DNA of 64,000 nt, from contig CAWEUM010000001.1 of NCBI GenBank assembly GCA_963812255.1, positions 1 through 64,000 on the forward strand, written 5' to 3'. Below the pieces are notes generated by a model, which saw nothing but the letters and a program-made list of their open reading frames with translations, made no database searches and was not told where the DNA came from. The position numbers were made by a program, and so were the translations under genes. This document shows, in pieces, positions 18,186 through 27,891 of the stretch. The first letter of the stretch is position 1. Each line of letters opens with the position of its first letter. This DNA is from DATJGR01 sp963812255. GTDB lineage: Bacteria > Pseudomonadota > Gammaproteobacteria > Pseudomonadales > Azotimanducaceae.

Positions 18186-18389
18186 TCAGGCCGCCTTGAG
18201 TTGGCTCGCAGCCAATTTGCCGCGCTCGGTGACGACTTCGAAGCTGACGCGTTGACCTTCGGTCAGTGTGTCCATGCCCGCGTTCTGTACCGCGCTCACG
18301 TGAACAAACACATCCTTATCTCCGCCTTCAGGCCGGATGAATCCAAAGCCCTTGGTAGCATCGAAGAATTTAACGGTTCCAATAGCCAT
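18186..18389 (-). CDS. cold-shock protein (CspA family)
   Basis: A 67-aa OB-fold RNA/DNA-binding protein with RNP1 (KGFGFI) and RNP2 (VFVHV) motifs. It starts MAIGTVKFF at 18389 with GGAGG six bases ahead. A longer start at 18401 would overlap that ribosome site. Cold-shock proteins act as RNA chaperones. The long upstream stretch could hold a regulatory leader. Confidence 0.92.
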   Translation of the reverse strand: MAIGTVKFFDATKGFGFIRPEGGDKDVFVHVSAVQNAGMDTLTEGQRVSFEVVTERGKLAASQLKAA

Positions 18390-18784
18390 TTTGGCCTCCA
18401 TAAGTAAACCCGCGTACTAATCGGGACGCGGAAACGAACAATCTGGGTATAGCGAATGACTTGAAACGCGCGTCCCTAACGTGCGGACGTGTAGCTAAAG
18501 GCAGGCCAAAACGAAGATCGCGGGCGCACGCTGCGCTATATGCGCACGCAATGCAAGCGATTGTTTTCGACAAAGGCTCAAATCGACGTGTCCACCACGC
18601 ACTTGAGCCGCAAATCCAGTCGTGCCTCCGAGAACGGCACCCGATCAGCCTTCAGACGAAACGCAACGAGAACGTGTACCGACGGCGAATGCGAGCCGTT
18701 GCCGAGGTTTCTAACTGCAGGGCGAACCGTTACACATGAGGGCTTTTCCACTGGGTGCGCCGTGGCAACCGCACGAGCGTCGCC
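18390..18784. other. non-coding gap, possible cold-shock 5' leader
   Basis: About 395 bp upstream of the cold-shock gene and downstream of the photolyase gene. No protein frame is convincing. csp genes often have structured leaders of 100-200 nt, and this space would allow one, but I could not identify a conserved cold box by eye. Confidence 0.3.
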
Positions 18785-20167
18785 TTACGAGCGTTTGAAC
18801 GCCGCCAGTGCCCGCTGCCGCGCGAAGGCATGCTCGACGATCGGCGTCGGATAGTCGGCGGCTGCGCCGCTCTTCCAAGGTTCGAAGATCGCAGCCCCGC
18901 GCAGCCGGGCGAGTTCCGGCACCCAGCGCCGCACGAAGGTACCGTCGGAATCGAACTTCCGTGCCTGCGTCAGCGGATTGAAGATACGGAAGTACGGAGC
19001 CGCATCGGTGCCGGTCGATGCGCTCCACTGCCAGCCACCGTTGTTGGCAGCGAAATCGCCGTCCACCAACAGGTCCATGAAGTGGCGTTCGCCGTCGCGC
19101 CAGTCGATCAGCAGATGTTTGGTCAGGAACATCGCGACGAGCATGCGCAGCCGGTTGTGCATCCAGCCGCAGGCGTTGAGTTGGCGCATCGCCGCATCGA
19201 CCAGCGGATAGCCGGTGCGGCCTTCGCACCACCGGGCGTACGCATTCGGATCGTCGCGCCACGCAACACGGTCGTTTGCCGGACGGAACGCCGCCCCGCG
19301 CCCGAGATCGTCGAATGCTGCCGCGACGTGCTGATAGAACTCGCGCCAGATCAACTCGTCGCGCCACGCTGTGACGCCGGGGTGATCGGAACCCGCCGCG
19401 AATGCCGCTTCGAGACAGCGCCGCGGCGAGATTGCGCCAACGGCGAGATAGGGCGACAGCCGACTGGTGCCGTCCCGATCCGGCCGGTTCCGGTCCTCGT
19501 GATAACTGTCGATCGAGTCCGCAACGAAGCGCGCGAGACGCGCCTGCGCGGCGCGTTCACCACCCGGCCACAACTCGGCGAGCCGGCCCGCATCGACCCC
19601 ATCGAACTGATCCGGCAACGCTGACGACGCGATGTCGCTCGCTCGCTGCGCTCGGGGTACGCCGACGGCGCCGATATCGAACGCCGCAAGCCAGCGTCGT
19701 TTGAATGGCGCGAACACTGTGTACGGTGCGCCGGCGGCCGTGACGATCGTGCCCGGCGGCAGGATCACCGCGCCGCTTGCACGCACGAACGCGATGCCGG
19801 CGGCACGCAGCGCTCGCGACACGGTGGCATCGCGACGCCGCTCGTCGAGTGCGTACTCGTCGTTCGAGAACACCCGATCGGTACCGAACTCGGATGCCCA
19901 ATCAATCAACTGGGACGCGTGCTCGGCGAACGGCGCATCGCGCCCGATCAAAAGCGGTACGTTCAACGCAGCGAGACGCTCCGCGAGCGCGGTGAGATTG
20001 CGCAGCAGAAAGGCGAGCCGGTTGCCAGCCATGCCGTGGCTGCGCCATTGCGACGTCGCCGGGATGAATACCGCCACCACCTCGCCGCGTTCGCGCGCGG
20101 CAGCGAGCGCCGGATTGTCGTCGACGCGCAGATCGTTGCGGAACCAGACGAGGCTGCGGTGCGTCAC
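18785..20167 (-). CDS. phrB: deoxyribodipyrimidine photolyase
   Basis: A 460-aa class-I CPD photolyase. The alpha/beta domain starts RSLVWFRNDLRVDDNPAL, and the FAD-binding domain has DGTSRLSPYLAVGAISPR, ELIWREFYQHV, and the conserved GRTGYPLVDAAMRQLNACGWMHNR and DFAANNGGWQWSASTG blocks. It repairs UV dimers using light. GTG 20167 is preferred because it puts the conserved N-terminus right at the start and lies 16 bp after the previous stop. An upstream ATG would add an unconserved overlap. Confidence 0.9.
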   Translation of the reverse strand: MTHRSLVWFRNDLRVDDNPALAAARERGEVVAVFIPATSQWRSHGMAGNRLAFLLRNLTALAERLAALNVPLLIGRDAPFAEHASQLIDWASEFGTDRVFSNDEYALDERRRDATVSRALRAAGIAFVRASGAVILPPGTIVTAAGAPYTVFAPFKRRWLAAFDIGAVGVPRAQRASDIASSALPDQFDGVDAGRLAELWPGGERAAQARLARFVADSIDSYHEDRNRPDRDGTSRLSPYLAVGAISPRRCLEAAFAAGSDHPGVTAWRDELIWREFYQHVAAAFDDLGRGAAFRPANDRVAWRDDPNAYARWCEGRTGYPLVDAAMRQLNACGWMHNRLRMLVAMFLTKHLLIDWRDGERHFMDLLVDGDFAANNGGWQWSASTGTDAAPYFRIFNPLTQARKFDSDGTFVRRWVPELARLRGAAIFEPWKSGAAADYPTPIVEHAFARQRALAAFKRS

Positions 20168-20183
20168 CAGCGGCGTTGCCCGT

Positions 20184-21116
20184 TCATAACTCGCGCCGTA
20201 ACCCGGCCGCCGGCGGATGCGGCTCAAGATAGATCTGCCCCAGCGCATAGGCGTCGGGATGGCGTCGCAAGTGATGGCGCAGCAACGTCAGGGGCGCCAT
20301 CAGCGGCACCTCGCCGCGGCGGAAGCTGTCGATCGAGTCTGCGAGCTCGCGCCGCGTGGCACCGTCGAGGGCGTCTTTGACGTAACCCTGCAGGTGCTGC
20401 AGGGTGTTGGCATGGCCGCCGCGGGTCGCCGGCTTGGCGAGACCCGCCATCAGCAGTCGGATGTAGGCCGTCGTCGTCGCCTCGAGATCGCCTGACAGAT
20501 CGGCCAGCAGTCGGCCCGTCTCGCGATAGTGCGTGACGCTATGTGCCATCAGCAGATACTTGTACGCGCTGTGAAATGCGATCAGGCGTTGCGCCGAAAG
20601 CCCACTCGCCAGACAACGTTGCCAGTGTGCGAATGCAAAGGTTCGGGTAACGAAATTCTCGCGCAGCACCGGATCTTCCAGCCGACCACCCTCCTCGACC
20701 GGCAATGCCGGCCGCGCGGCGACGATCGCAGCAGCGAAGATGCCACGTCCCTTCGGTGTTGGCGCAACGCCGTCGGCCGCGTACACCTTGACGCGGTACA
20801 AGCCGCAAGTCGGCGAGTTCTTGATGAACACGTAGCCGGCGACATCGTCGAGAATCGGCAGCACGCGCCGGGCATAGGCCGCGAGCGCCTCAGTGACGTC
20901 GACAGCCGGATCCTTGATGCCCCGTGCTCGCGGTGCTGCCGGGTCCCCCATCAGCCGGATCGGATCGCGCGGCACACCCATCCCGATTGCCACCTCCGGG
21001 CAGATCCCGCGCCATTCGAACAATCCTGCGAGCTTGTCATGCGGGAGCGACGAGCGCTTGTGACCGCCGTCGAAACGGACTTCGGATCCGGTCAGGCAGT
21101 CGCTGACGGCAACCAT
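20184..21116 (-). CDS. DUF523-DUF1722 protein (YbgA-like partner of photolyase)
   Basis: A 310-aa two-domain protein. The N-terminal DUF523 half has the cysteine motifs VSDCLTG, WRGICPEVAIGMG and KNSPTCGLYRVKVY. The C-terminal DUF1722 half carries LIAFHSAYKYLLMAHSV and LQHLQGYVKDAL. Genes of this kind commonly stand directly before photolyase, as ybgA does before phr in E. coli, so a role near DNA repair or tRNA sulfur chemistry is suspected. Start 21116 (MVAVSDCLTG) fits the family start. Confidence 0.85.
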   Translation of the reverse strand: MVAVSDCLTGSEVRFDGGHKRSSLPHDKLAGLFEWRGICPEVAIGMGVPRDPIRLMGDPAAPRARGIKDPAVDVTEALAAYARRVLPILDDVAGYVFIKNSPTCGLYRVKVYAADGVAPTPKGRGIFAAAIVAARPALPVEEGGRLEDPVLRENFVTRTFAFAHWQRCLASGLSAQRLIAFHSAYKYLLMAHSVTHYRETGRLLADLSGDLEATTTAYIRLLMAGLAKPATRGGHANTLQHLQGYVKDALDGATRRELADSIDSFRRGEVPLMAPLTLLRHHLRRHPDAYALGQIYLEPHPPAAGLRREL

Positions 21117-21156
21117 AAGGGGCGCCGCGGGTCGCGGCGGCAGTATCGCGTGGGCG

Positions 21157-21411
21157 TCAGCAGCCAACAAAGAGGTCCCTTATCGCATCGGCGCCAACGG
21201 CTGCGGCGTTCGTGCAAACGCCTTGCCGCCGGTACGTCTCGCGGCGGTATTCGTCGCGGCCCGCCACCAGCCGGCGCGTAAAGTGATGCAGCGGATGCTC
21301 GTGCCGATCGGCCATGTTGTTGACCGCCACGAGTTCCAGCGTGTCGTGGGATTCGCACGTCAGTTTGCGCGGCATCATGCGTCCCATGCCGAGGATTGCA
21401 GTTCGTCTCAT
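21157..21411 (-). CDS. small hypothetical protein upstream of the YbgA-like gene
   Basis: A frame of up to 84 codons ending 41 bp before the YbgA-like start. The part after MMPRKLTCESHDTLELVAVN looks protein-like and balanced in composition, with a charged middle (RRETYRRQGV) and a cysteine near each end. No ribosome site is clear, and the start could also be 21378 or 21375. The family was not recognised. Confidence 0.4.
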   Translation of the reverse strand: MRRTAILGMGRMMPRKLTCESHDTLELVAVNNMADRHEHPLHHFTRRLVAGRDEYRRETYRRQGVCTNAAAVGADAIRDLFVGC

Positions 21412-21756
21412 TGGGTTGTGTCCCGGCGCCGAACATCATGCCCGACACGGGCGCCGCGGTGAAGGCGGGACTCGCCGCAGCGGCGTTCACGTATACGTCA
21501 TTTGCGCAAGCTATCGTTGCGGCATGGAACTCGACGAAATTTTCGTGCCGGAAGAGCGAGAGACCCCACCCAACGGCGAATACGACGACGTCTTCGAGCT
21601 GTGACACGTGGTACCGGCGTCCAACGCGCGACCAGCTCGTCCTAATGGGTCGATCGCAATCAAAAAGTGCTTGCCAAAATTCTTCGGATTGTGATCCATA
21701 CTTCATTCTGCCGCGAGGTGCCGGAAACGGCTCGCCAGCGTTTTGGACCGAACGAC
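21412..21756. other. gap with no recognised gene
   Basis: 345 bp between divergent neighbours. Short frames on both strands do not look like proteins. Both flanking promoters must lie here, but no clear -35/-10 pair was picked out. Confidence 0.3.
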
Positions 21757-22437
21757 ATGCCCGATGACGATCACGTACTGAGTCCGGCCGCCGCTCGGGC
21801 ATTCTACGATCGGTTGGGCACGAAGCAGGACTGGCAGGGCTTCTACGAAAACCCGGCGCTCGCCGAGCTGATCACCCATGCCCGATTCGAGGATGCGCTC
21901 AACGTGTTCGAGTTCGGTTGCGGTACGGGAAAGTTTGCAGCACGCCTTCTGCTGAACCATCTGCCCGCGCCTGCCACCTATATCGGCTGCGACGTCAGCC
22001 CCATCATGATCGGCATCGCGCGGCGCCGGATCACGCAGTTCGGTGCGCGGGCGCGCGTCGTCGCGTCGGACGGTGCGGTGCAGTTTCCGCTTCCGGATCA
22101 TTCGGTCGACCGCGTCGTGTCGACGTACGTCCTTGACCTGCTCTCGGATACCGACATTCGGCGCTTCTTCGCCGAGGCGCGCCGCGCACTGGCGCCGCAC
22201 GGTAAACTCTGTCTCGTGAGCCTGGCCACAGGAGTCCGCGTACCGTCGCGAATCGTCACATGGCTGTGGACGGCCGTGTTCCGCCGCAATCCGACGCTCG
22301 TCGGTGGCTGCCGTCCGGTCGACCTGGATTCGTTCGTCGATCCGCGGCACTGGCGCTTCGCCCATCGGCATACCGTTGCACCGTTTGGCGTTCCCTCGGC
22401 GATACGGGTTCTGGATACGACCGCGCATGACACATGA
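21757..22437 (+). CDS. class-I SAM-dependent methyltransferase
   Basis: A 226-aa protein. Motif I is VFEFGCGTGKFA, the acidic residue at the end of beta-2 lies in YIGCDVSPIMIGIARRR, motif II/III is VASDGAVQFPLPDHSVDRVVSTYVLDLL (read around 120-145), and the following ARRALAPHGKLCLVSL is the usual motif after it. The substrate is not evident. A 68-bp gap separates it from the acetyltransferase gene in the same direction. Confidence 0.85.
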   Translation: MPDDDHVLSPAAARAFYDRLGTKQDWQGFYENPALAELITHARFEDALNVFEFGCGTGKFAARLLLNHLPAPATYIGCDVSPIMIGIARRRITQFGARARVVASDGAVQFPLPDHSVDRVVSTYVLDLLSDTDIRRFFAEARRALAPHGKLCLVSLATGVRVPSRIVTWLWTAVFRRNPTLVGGCRPVDLDSFVDPRHWRFAHRHTVAPFGVPSAIRVLDTTAHDT

Positions 22438-22505
22438 TCGATTGTGCAGTTAGCCCGTCGAGGACGTGTTCGAACAGTTCACCGGCAGGAGGCGGTGCGG
22501 CGACG

Positions 22506-23099
22506 ATGACGCACCTGCAAGTGAAATGGTTGGATGCGACGACGTGGCCCGATTTCGCGGGGTTGGTCGAGCGGCACAATGGCGTCTGGGGCGGTTGCTG
22601 GTGCATGGCTTTTCACCCGGAGGGGGTCGGCCGGGGCAAGACACCCGCGCAGAATCGCTCGGACAAGGCGTGCCGTGTGCGCGAGGGGCGCGCTCACGCG
22701 GCGCTCGTATACGATGGTGCGGATTGCGTCGGTTGGTGTCAGTTCGGGGCGCCCGACGAGTTACCGCGCATCAAACATCGACGCGCCTACCTCGACGGCG
22801 TGAGAGAGCTGCCGGATTGGCGCATCACGTGCTTCTTCGTCGACAAGACATGCCGCGGCCAGGGCGTCGCCGCCGCCGCGCTCGCCGGTGTACTGCGCGA
22901 GATTGCGCGGCTCGGCGGCGGCACGGTGGAGAGCTATCCGGAAGACGTCGAAGGCCGGACCGTTTCGCGCACGTTCCTGCACAATGGAACGCTCGCGATG
23001 TTCGAGCGCGAAGGGTTCGCACCCACGCGTCGGCTCGGCAAGAACCATTGGATCGTGACGAAGATCGTACGCAAGTCGACGCGGAGAACCGCTCGATGA
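22506..23099 (+). CDS. GNAT-family N-acetyltransferase
   Basis: A 197-aa protein. The acetyl-CoA site (motif A) is ITCFFVDKTCRGQGVAAAAL, with RGQGVA as the Q/RxxGxG/A loop, and motif B lies near FLHNGTLAMFEREGF. The N-terminal half has WCMAFHPEGVGRGK and a WCQFGAPDELPR segment found in a subgroup of uncharacterised bacterial acetyltransferases. ATG 22506 lies 15 bp after an AGGAGG. Substrate unknown. Confidence 0.82.
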   Translation: MTHLQVKWLDATTWPDFAGLVERHNGVWGGCWCMAFHPEGVGRGKTPAQNRSDKACRVREGRAHAALVYDGADCVGWCQFGAPDELPRIKHRRAYLDGVRELPDWRITCFFVDKTCRGQGVAAAALAGVLREIARLGGGTVESYPEDVEGRTVSRTFLHNGTLAMFEREGFAPTRRLGKNHWIVTKIVRKSTRRTAR

Positions 23100-23310
23100 C
23101 GTCGCCGGCGCAACCGACTGTCGGACGTGAATCGCCGGGGCGTACCCGCCGGTGTATCCGACGGCTGGGCCGCGGCCGAGCTGGCTCGTTAGATCGGCAT
23201 CAGATCGATCGGCCAACTGCAGGCGGGCAACTCGTTCGACACCTCCCTTGACACCAACGCACCGCGCGTGAACCCTGCTCCACTCGGGTTCGAGCAAACG
23301 GAGAGAGAAC

Positions 23311-24513
23311 ATGAGTGGACCACTCGAAGACATCCGGGTTCTGGAAGTAGCGAGTTGGCTCGCGGCACCCAGTTGCGCTGCGTTGATGGCTGACATGGGC
23401 GCAAGCGTGATCAAGGTCGAACCGCCCGGCGGCGACACGTATCGGCGCACGCTGCAGGGGATGTTCGGCGAGGACTTCATCCATCCGTCGTTCCAGTTCG
23501 ACAACCGCGGAAAACGCGGAGTTTGCGTGAACCTCGAATCGCAGGAGGGACTCGAACTCGTCTACCGCCTCGCGCGCGACGCAGACGTCTTCATCACGAA
23601 CCTGACCGCGCCGCGGCTCGCGAAGTACGGGTTGACCGACAAAGACGTCCACGCGTTGTCACCGTCCGCGGTTTACGCTGTGCTCGCGGGCTTCAGCGTC
23701 ACCGGCCCGGACAGTCATCGACAGGCGTTCGATCAGACCGCGTTCTGGGCGCGCTCCGGCGCGATGAGTGTATTCGGCGACCGCGACGATGGTCCGCTGA
23801 TTTCGCGCGGCGGATTCGGCGACCGCACGACGTGCCTGAACATGCTCGCGGCAATCCTCGCGGCGATGCGCGTGCGCGACAAAACCGGCAAGGGTCAATA
23901 CGTCGAAATCACGCTGCAGCGAACTGGCATCTGGGCGCTCGCAAGCGACGTGACGACGGCGCTCTTCCAACGCACAGAACCAGAGCGCACCAGCAAAAAA
24001 GCGCCGGTGAATCCCATCTGGAATTTCTACGGCACACGCGACGGTCGTTACCTCGCACTCGTGATGCCGTCGGCGCTGCCGTATTGGCCGAAGTTCTGCA
24101 CGATGGCCGGCAAACCCGAGTGGGCGAGTGATGCGCGTTTTCAAACGCTGCTTGGTCTCGCCGAACACGGCCCCTCGCTCGTTCCGGAGATCACCGAGAT
24201 GTTCGCGGCGAATGATCTCGAATACTGGCGCCAGAAACTCGATGTGGCCGGGCTCATCTGGGAACCCGTCGCGCTGCTGAATGAGGTCATCGACGACCCC
24301 GCGCTGCGCGAAGCCGGGGCGTTTTCGACGATCGTGCACGCAACCGGCGGCGAGATGGAGATCATTTCCGCGCCGTTCCACATTCGCGGCGCGGGGATCG
24401 AGGTACGCGGACCGGCGCCCGATGCCGGCCAGCACACGCGCGAGGTATTCACCGAAGCCGGGATACCCGCGGCAACGATCGACGAAATGATCAAAAAGGG
24501 CGTGCTCGCCTAG
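23311..24513 (+). CDS. CaiB/BaiF family III CoA transferase
   Basis: A 400-aa protein of the normal length. N-terminal VLEVASWLAAPSCAALMADMGASVIKVEPPGG is the family CoA-binding start, and RGKRGVCVNLE follows. The catalytic aspartate is Asp171 in GGFGDRTTCLNMLAAI. A ribosome site (GAGAGAGAAC) precedes ATG 23311. These enzymes move CoA between carboxylic acids in catabolism of carnitine, bile acids, oxalate and aromatics. The neighbouring serine hydrolase and Baeyer-Villiger-type oxygenase suggest degradation of a cyclic or terpenoid compound. Confidence 0.88.
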   Translation: MSGPLEDIRVLEVASWLAAPSCAALMADMGASVIKVEPPGGDTYRRTLQGMFGEDFIHPSFQFDNRGKRGVCVNLESQEGLELVYRLARDADVFITNLTAPRLAKYGLTDKDVHALSPSAVYAVLAGFSVTGPDSHRQAFDQTAFWARSGAMSVFGDRDDGPLISRGGFGDRTTCLNMLAAILAAMRVRDKTGKGQYVEITLQRTGIWALASDVTTALFQRTEPERTSKKAPVNPIWNFYGTRDGRYLALVMPSALPYWPKFCTMAGKPEWASDARFQTLLGLAEHGPSLVPEITEMFAANDLEYWRQKLDVAGLIWEPVALLNEVIDDPALREAGAFSTIVHATGGEMEIISAPFHIRGAGIEVRGPAPDAGQHTREVFTEAGIPAATIDEMIKKGVLA

Positions 24514-24541
24514 CCGCCCGCTGGAACTGTCAGGAGCCATC

Positions 24542-25822
24542 ATGGCGAAAACCAAAGAACTACCCATGGGCGATCCGCGCGAACTCGGCTTCGTGCCAGA
24601 GCGCCTCGACCGAATCGGGAGAACCATGGATGCGGCCGTGGCAAAGAACGACGTGCCCGGAACGATCTCGCTCGTCGCGCGCAAGGGCAAGGTAGTGCAC
24701 GCGCACGTGACGGGCAAACTCGACATGCAACGCCCCGCGCCGCTCGGCATCGACAGCTTGTTCCGTATGTATTCGCAGACGAAACCCGTGACTGCGGCCG
24801 TGCTGCTGACGCTGTTCGAAGAAGGCGCGTTCCTGCTCGACGAACCCATCTCGAAATGGCTTCCGGAGTTTGCGAATCCAAGCGTGGTTGCGTATCACCA
24901 GGCGCGGGACCGCGTGCGCGGACGCACCGTCGCCGGCGTCGAACCCGCGCGGCGCGAGATTACGATCTTCGATCTGCTGACGATGACGTCCGGTCTGCCG
25001 TCGATGGGACGTACGCCCGCCGTACACTGGCCGACGCTCGTGCGCGCATGGGAAGGCACCGGGTTTGCGCCGGGCGACACGCGCTTCAACGATCCAGCGC
25101 TGAACTACGATGAACTCGTCGCGGCGCTTGCAGCCAATCCGCTGCATTCGCATCCGGGCGATACGTGGCAATACGGTTCAGACTTCGACGTGCTGACGTT
25201 GTTGCTGACGCGCGTTTCGGGCATGAGTCTCGATGCACTGTTCCAGGAGAAGATCCTCGGCCCGCTCGGCATGAACGACTCCGCGTTCTATTGCCGCCAG
25301 GCCGATCTCGGCCGGCTCGTCACCGACCATCAATGGGATCTGACCGGAAAACTGGCGATCCGCGACCGACCCGAAACCACCGAAAAGGCCGACCGATCGA
25401 ATCGAAAACTGATGTCGGGAAACGGACTGTTCGGCGGCCTCCTCTCGACCCCGTGGGACTACGCGCGCTTCGCGCAGATGCTCGCCAACGGCGGCGAACT
25501 GGACGGCGTCCGGGTGCTCGGCCGCAAAACGGTCGAACTGATGCGAACGAACCACATCGGCGATCGCTGCATCGATCTCGCCGTGGGTCCGAACTACGGC
25601 TTCGGCTTAGGTGTATGTGTGCGCAAAGGCATCGAGTCGAGCTTCATGCCGGGCTCCGCCGGCACCTATGGTTGGGGCGGCGCGGCCGGCACGTGGTTCT
25701 TCGTCGATCCCAAGGAAGAACTCATCGGACTCTTCTTCACACACGTGTTCGGCTATCAGTTCCTGCCGACTGCGGACCTGTTCGAACGTTTCGAAAAGAT
25801 GGCGTACGAGGCGCTGGCCTGA
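24542..25822 (+). CDS. serine hydrolase of the beta-lactamase/esterase class C family
   Basis: A 426-aa cytosolic protein without signal peptide. The SxxK nucleophile is Ser78 in MYSQTKPVTAAVLL, with Lys81. The Tyr motif is WQYGSDFDVLTLL, in place of YxN, as in EstB-type esterases. The C-terminal glycine-rich segment YGWGGAAGTWFFVDPKEE stands in for the KTG strand. It follows the CoA transferase by 28 bp with its own AGGAG, so both are one operon. More likely an esterase or lactone hydrolase than an antibiotic-degrading enzyme. Confidence 0.85.
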   Translation: MAKTKELPMGDPRELGFVPERLDRIGRTMDAAVAKNDVPGTISLVARKGKVVHAHVTGKLDMQRPAPLGIDSLFRMYSQTKPVTAAVLLTLFEEGAFLLDEPISKWLPEFANPSVVAYHQARDRVRGRTVAGVEPARREITIFDLLTMTSGLPSMGRTPAVHWPTLVRAWEGTGFAPGDTRFNDPALNYDELVAALAANPLHSHPGDTWQYGSDFDVLTLLLTRVSGMSLDALFQEKILGPLGMNDSAFYCRQADLGRLVTDHQWDLTGKLAIRDRPETTEKADRSNRKLMSGNGLFGGLLSTPWDYARFAQMLANGGELDGVRVLGRKTVELMRTNHIGDRCIDLAVGPNYGFGLGVCVRKGIESSFMPGSAGTYGWGGAAGTWFFVDPKEELIGLFFTHVFGYQFLPTADLFERFEKMAYEALA

Positions 25823-25952
25823 GGACACCGCACGCACGGAGTTGACTCGACCACACCCGGCGGAGACCTGTATCGAGCCCCGCGAGCGTCGTGCGAATCG
25901 TCGACGACGTCCCGCGGCGCTCCGTTCTCGGCCCTGCCGCCGCGTTGTGCCG

Positions 25953-27770
25953 TCAGCCGAGTTCGAGACCTTCGAGGTCGCCTTTGTCGCGCCATTTCGC
26001 GAGTAGCGCGTTGAACGCATTTGCGCCCGGTGCGTACGACTCGCCGCCCAACCCGCCACCGCGTACGACGTGACCTTCGTTGTTGTAGTAGCCCGGTGTA
26101 CACGCCTCGAAAAACGCCTGATTGTTGATCTGGTGTTTACGGATCTCCGCCACCCACGCAACGGCGGCTTCTTCGGTCGGCTGTGAATATCGTACGCCGC
26201 GTCGCATCACTTCTTTGATGATGTAGCCGATGTGCTGAGCCTGATCGTCGAGCACTGAGGTCAAGTTCACCGACAAACCGTTCTGCGAAAGCCCCATCAG
26301 GAAACAGTTGGGGAAACCAGGGCTCGAAAATCCATGCAGCGTTTTCATTCCGTTGGCCCAGAATTCGCTCAGATGCAGTCCATCCTTGCCGACGATGTCG
26401 TATCCGGCGCGCCGCGTCCACGCGGTGCCGACCTCGAAACCCGTCGCGAAGATGATGCAGTCGACCGGGTACTCCACACCGTTCGCGACCACGGAACTCT
26501 TCGTGATCCGTTCGACGCCTTGTGCACCGCTGGTGTCCACCAACGTGACGTTCGGGCGATTGAATGTCGGCAGATATTCGTCGTTGAACGTCGGGCGTTT
26601 GCAGAACTGCCGATACCACGGCTTCAACGCTTCGGCAGCGTCCAGCTTTTGTACCGTTTTCTCCACCCGCTCGCGGATGCCGTTCATTTTTTTGAAGTCC
26701 GCGAGTTCTGCCAGCGCCGCTGCTTCTTCGGGCGACACACGCACTTCGCTCTTCTTCGGGATCATGCTCGCGAGATTGCGGAATATCTCCGTCCAGCCGT
26801 CTGCGACGAGATCTCTTTCCGCGGGCTGTCCCGTGACCATCGCGTTGAAGTTTTCGCGTCGTTCGCGTTGCCAGCCGGGCTTCAACGATTTTGCCCATTC
26901 GTAGTCGGTTGGCTTGTTGCCGCGCAGGTCCACCGACGATGGCGTACGTTGGAAAACGTAAAGTTGTTTGGCGTGCGCGCCGACATGCGGAACCGACTGA
27001 ATAGCGGTTGCACCGGTGCCGATAATCGCAACGCGTTTGTCGGCGAGTTTCGTCAATCCACCGCTGTGATCGCCGCCGGTGTAGTTGTAATCCCAGCGGC
27101 TGGTGTGAAACGTATGGCCTTCGAACTCTTCGATGCCCGGAATGGCCGGCAGTTTAGGCCGATTCAGCGGACCCGTCGCCATCACGACGAAGCGCGCCTT
27201 CATTGCGTCGTGGCGGTCTGTAGAGACGAGCCAGCGCGCGCTGCCTTCGTCCCACTCCAGATGAGTCACTTTGGTCTGGAAACACGCGGTGTCGTAAAGC
27301 TCGAACGTGTGTGCGATGCGCTGCGAGTGCTCGTAGATCTCCGGTGCAAACGAGTACTTTTCTTTCGGGATGTAGCCGAGCTCTTCGAGCAGCGGCAGAT
27401 AACAGTACGCCTCGATGTCGCATTGCGCGCCGGGATAGCGGTTCCAGTACCACGTGCCGCCGAAGTCGCCGCCCGCTTCGATGATGCGGAAATTGTTCAG
27501 TCCTGCTTCGCGAAAACGCGCACCCGCCAGTAATCCGCCAAAGCCGCCACCGATGATGACGATATCGACTTCGTCCGTGAGCGGTTCCCGCGTAAAGCCC
27601 GGCTCGACGTACGGATCGTCCACGTAATGCGCGAACTTGCCGTCAACCTCGATGTACTGCTCGTTGCCCTCAGGGCGGATCCGTTTGTCGCGCTCCTGAC
27701 GATATTTCTCGCGCAGCGCATCCGGATCGAACCCCAGATTCGAATATTGCGTTTTCAGCAGACTGCTCAT
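25953..27770 (-). CDS. Baeyer-Villiger-type flavin monooxygenase
   Basis: A 605-aa FAD/NADPH enzyme. The FAD Rossmann loop is IIGGGFGGLLAG (72-83), the Baeyer-Villiger fingerprint FxGxxxHxxxW(P/D) is FEGHTFHTSRWD (216-227), and the NADPH Rossmann loop is IIGTGATAIQ (249-258). The N-terminal extension of about 65 residues is usual for the cyclohexanone/cyclododecanone/steroid monooxygenase group. It inserts oxygen next to a ketone, giving an ester or lactone that an esterase such as the neighbouring hydrolase could open. Confidence 0.88.
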   Translation of the reverse strand: MSSLLKTQYSNLGFDPDALREKYRQERDKRIRPEGNEQYIEVDGKFAHYVDDPYVEPGFTREPLTDEVDIVIIGGGFGGLLAGARFREAGLNNFRIIEAGGDFGGTWYWNRYPGAQCDIEAYCYLPLLEELGYIPKEKYSFAPEIYEHSQRIAHTFELYDTACFQTKVTHLEWDEGSARWLVSTDRHDAMKARFVVMATGPLNRPKLPAIPGIEEFEGHTFHTSRWDYNYTGGDHSGGLTKLADKRVAIIGTGATAIQSVPHVGAHAKQLYVFQRTPSSVDLRGNKPTDYEWAKSLKPGWQRERRENFNAMVTGQPAERDLVADGWTEIFRNLASMIPKKSEVRVSPEEAAALAELADFKKMNGIRERVEKTVQKLDAAEALKPWYRQFCKRPTFNDEYLPTFNRPNVTLVDTSGAQGVERITKSSVVANGVEYPVDCIIFATGFEVGTAWTRRAGYDIVGKDGLHLSEFWANGMKTLHGFSSPGFPNCFLMGLSQNGLSVNLTSVLDDQAQHIGYIIKEVMRRGVRYSQPTEEAAVAWVAEIRKHQINNQAFFEACTPGYYNNEGHVVRGGGLGGESYAPGANAFNALLAKWRDKGDLEGLELG

Positions 27771-27891
27771 CTCTTCGTCTCCCCTCTCCGACCGGCGAAT
27801 TCACTTGAATTAACCACCCATTGGTTATCACAAACTCCCATTTCTATGCAAAGCGTTTCGATCCCCCACCGATCGCATCCGACCCACGACG

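Noticed and set aside
24542..25822. Antibiotic-resistance beta-lactamase
   Set aside because: No signal peptide, no YxN, and esterase-type motifs; context is catabolic.
26334..27533. Long forward open frame (399 codons) across the Baeyer-Villiger gene
   Set aside because: It is exactly antisense to a clear monooxygenase, is rich in Arg/His/Val, and has no family resemblance. It is a high-GC shadow.
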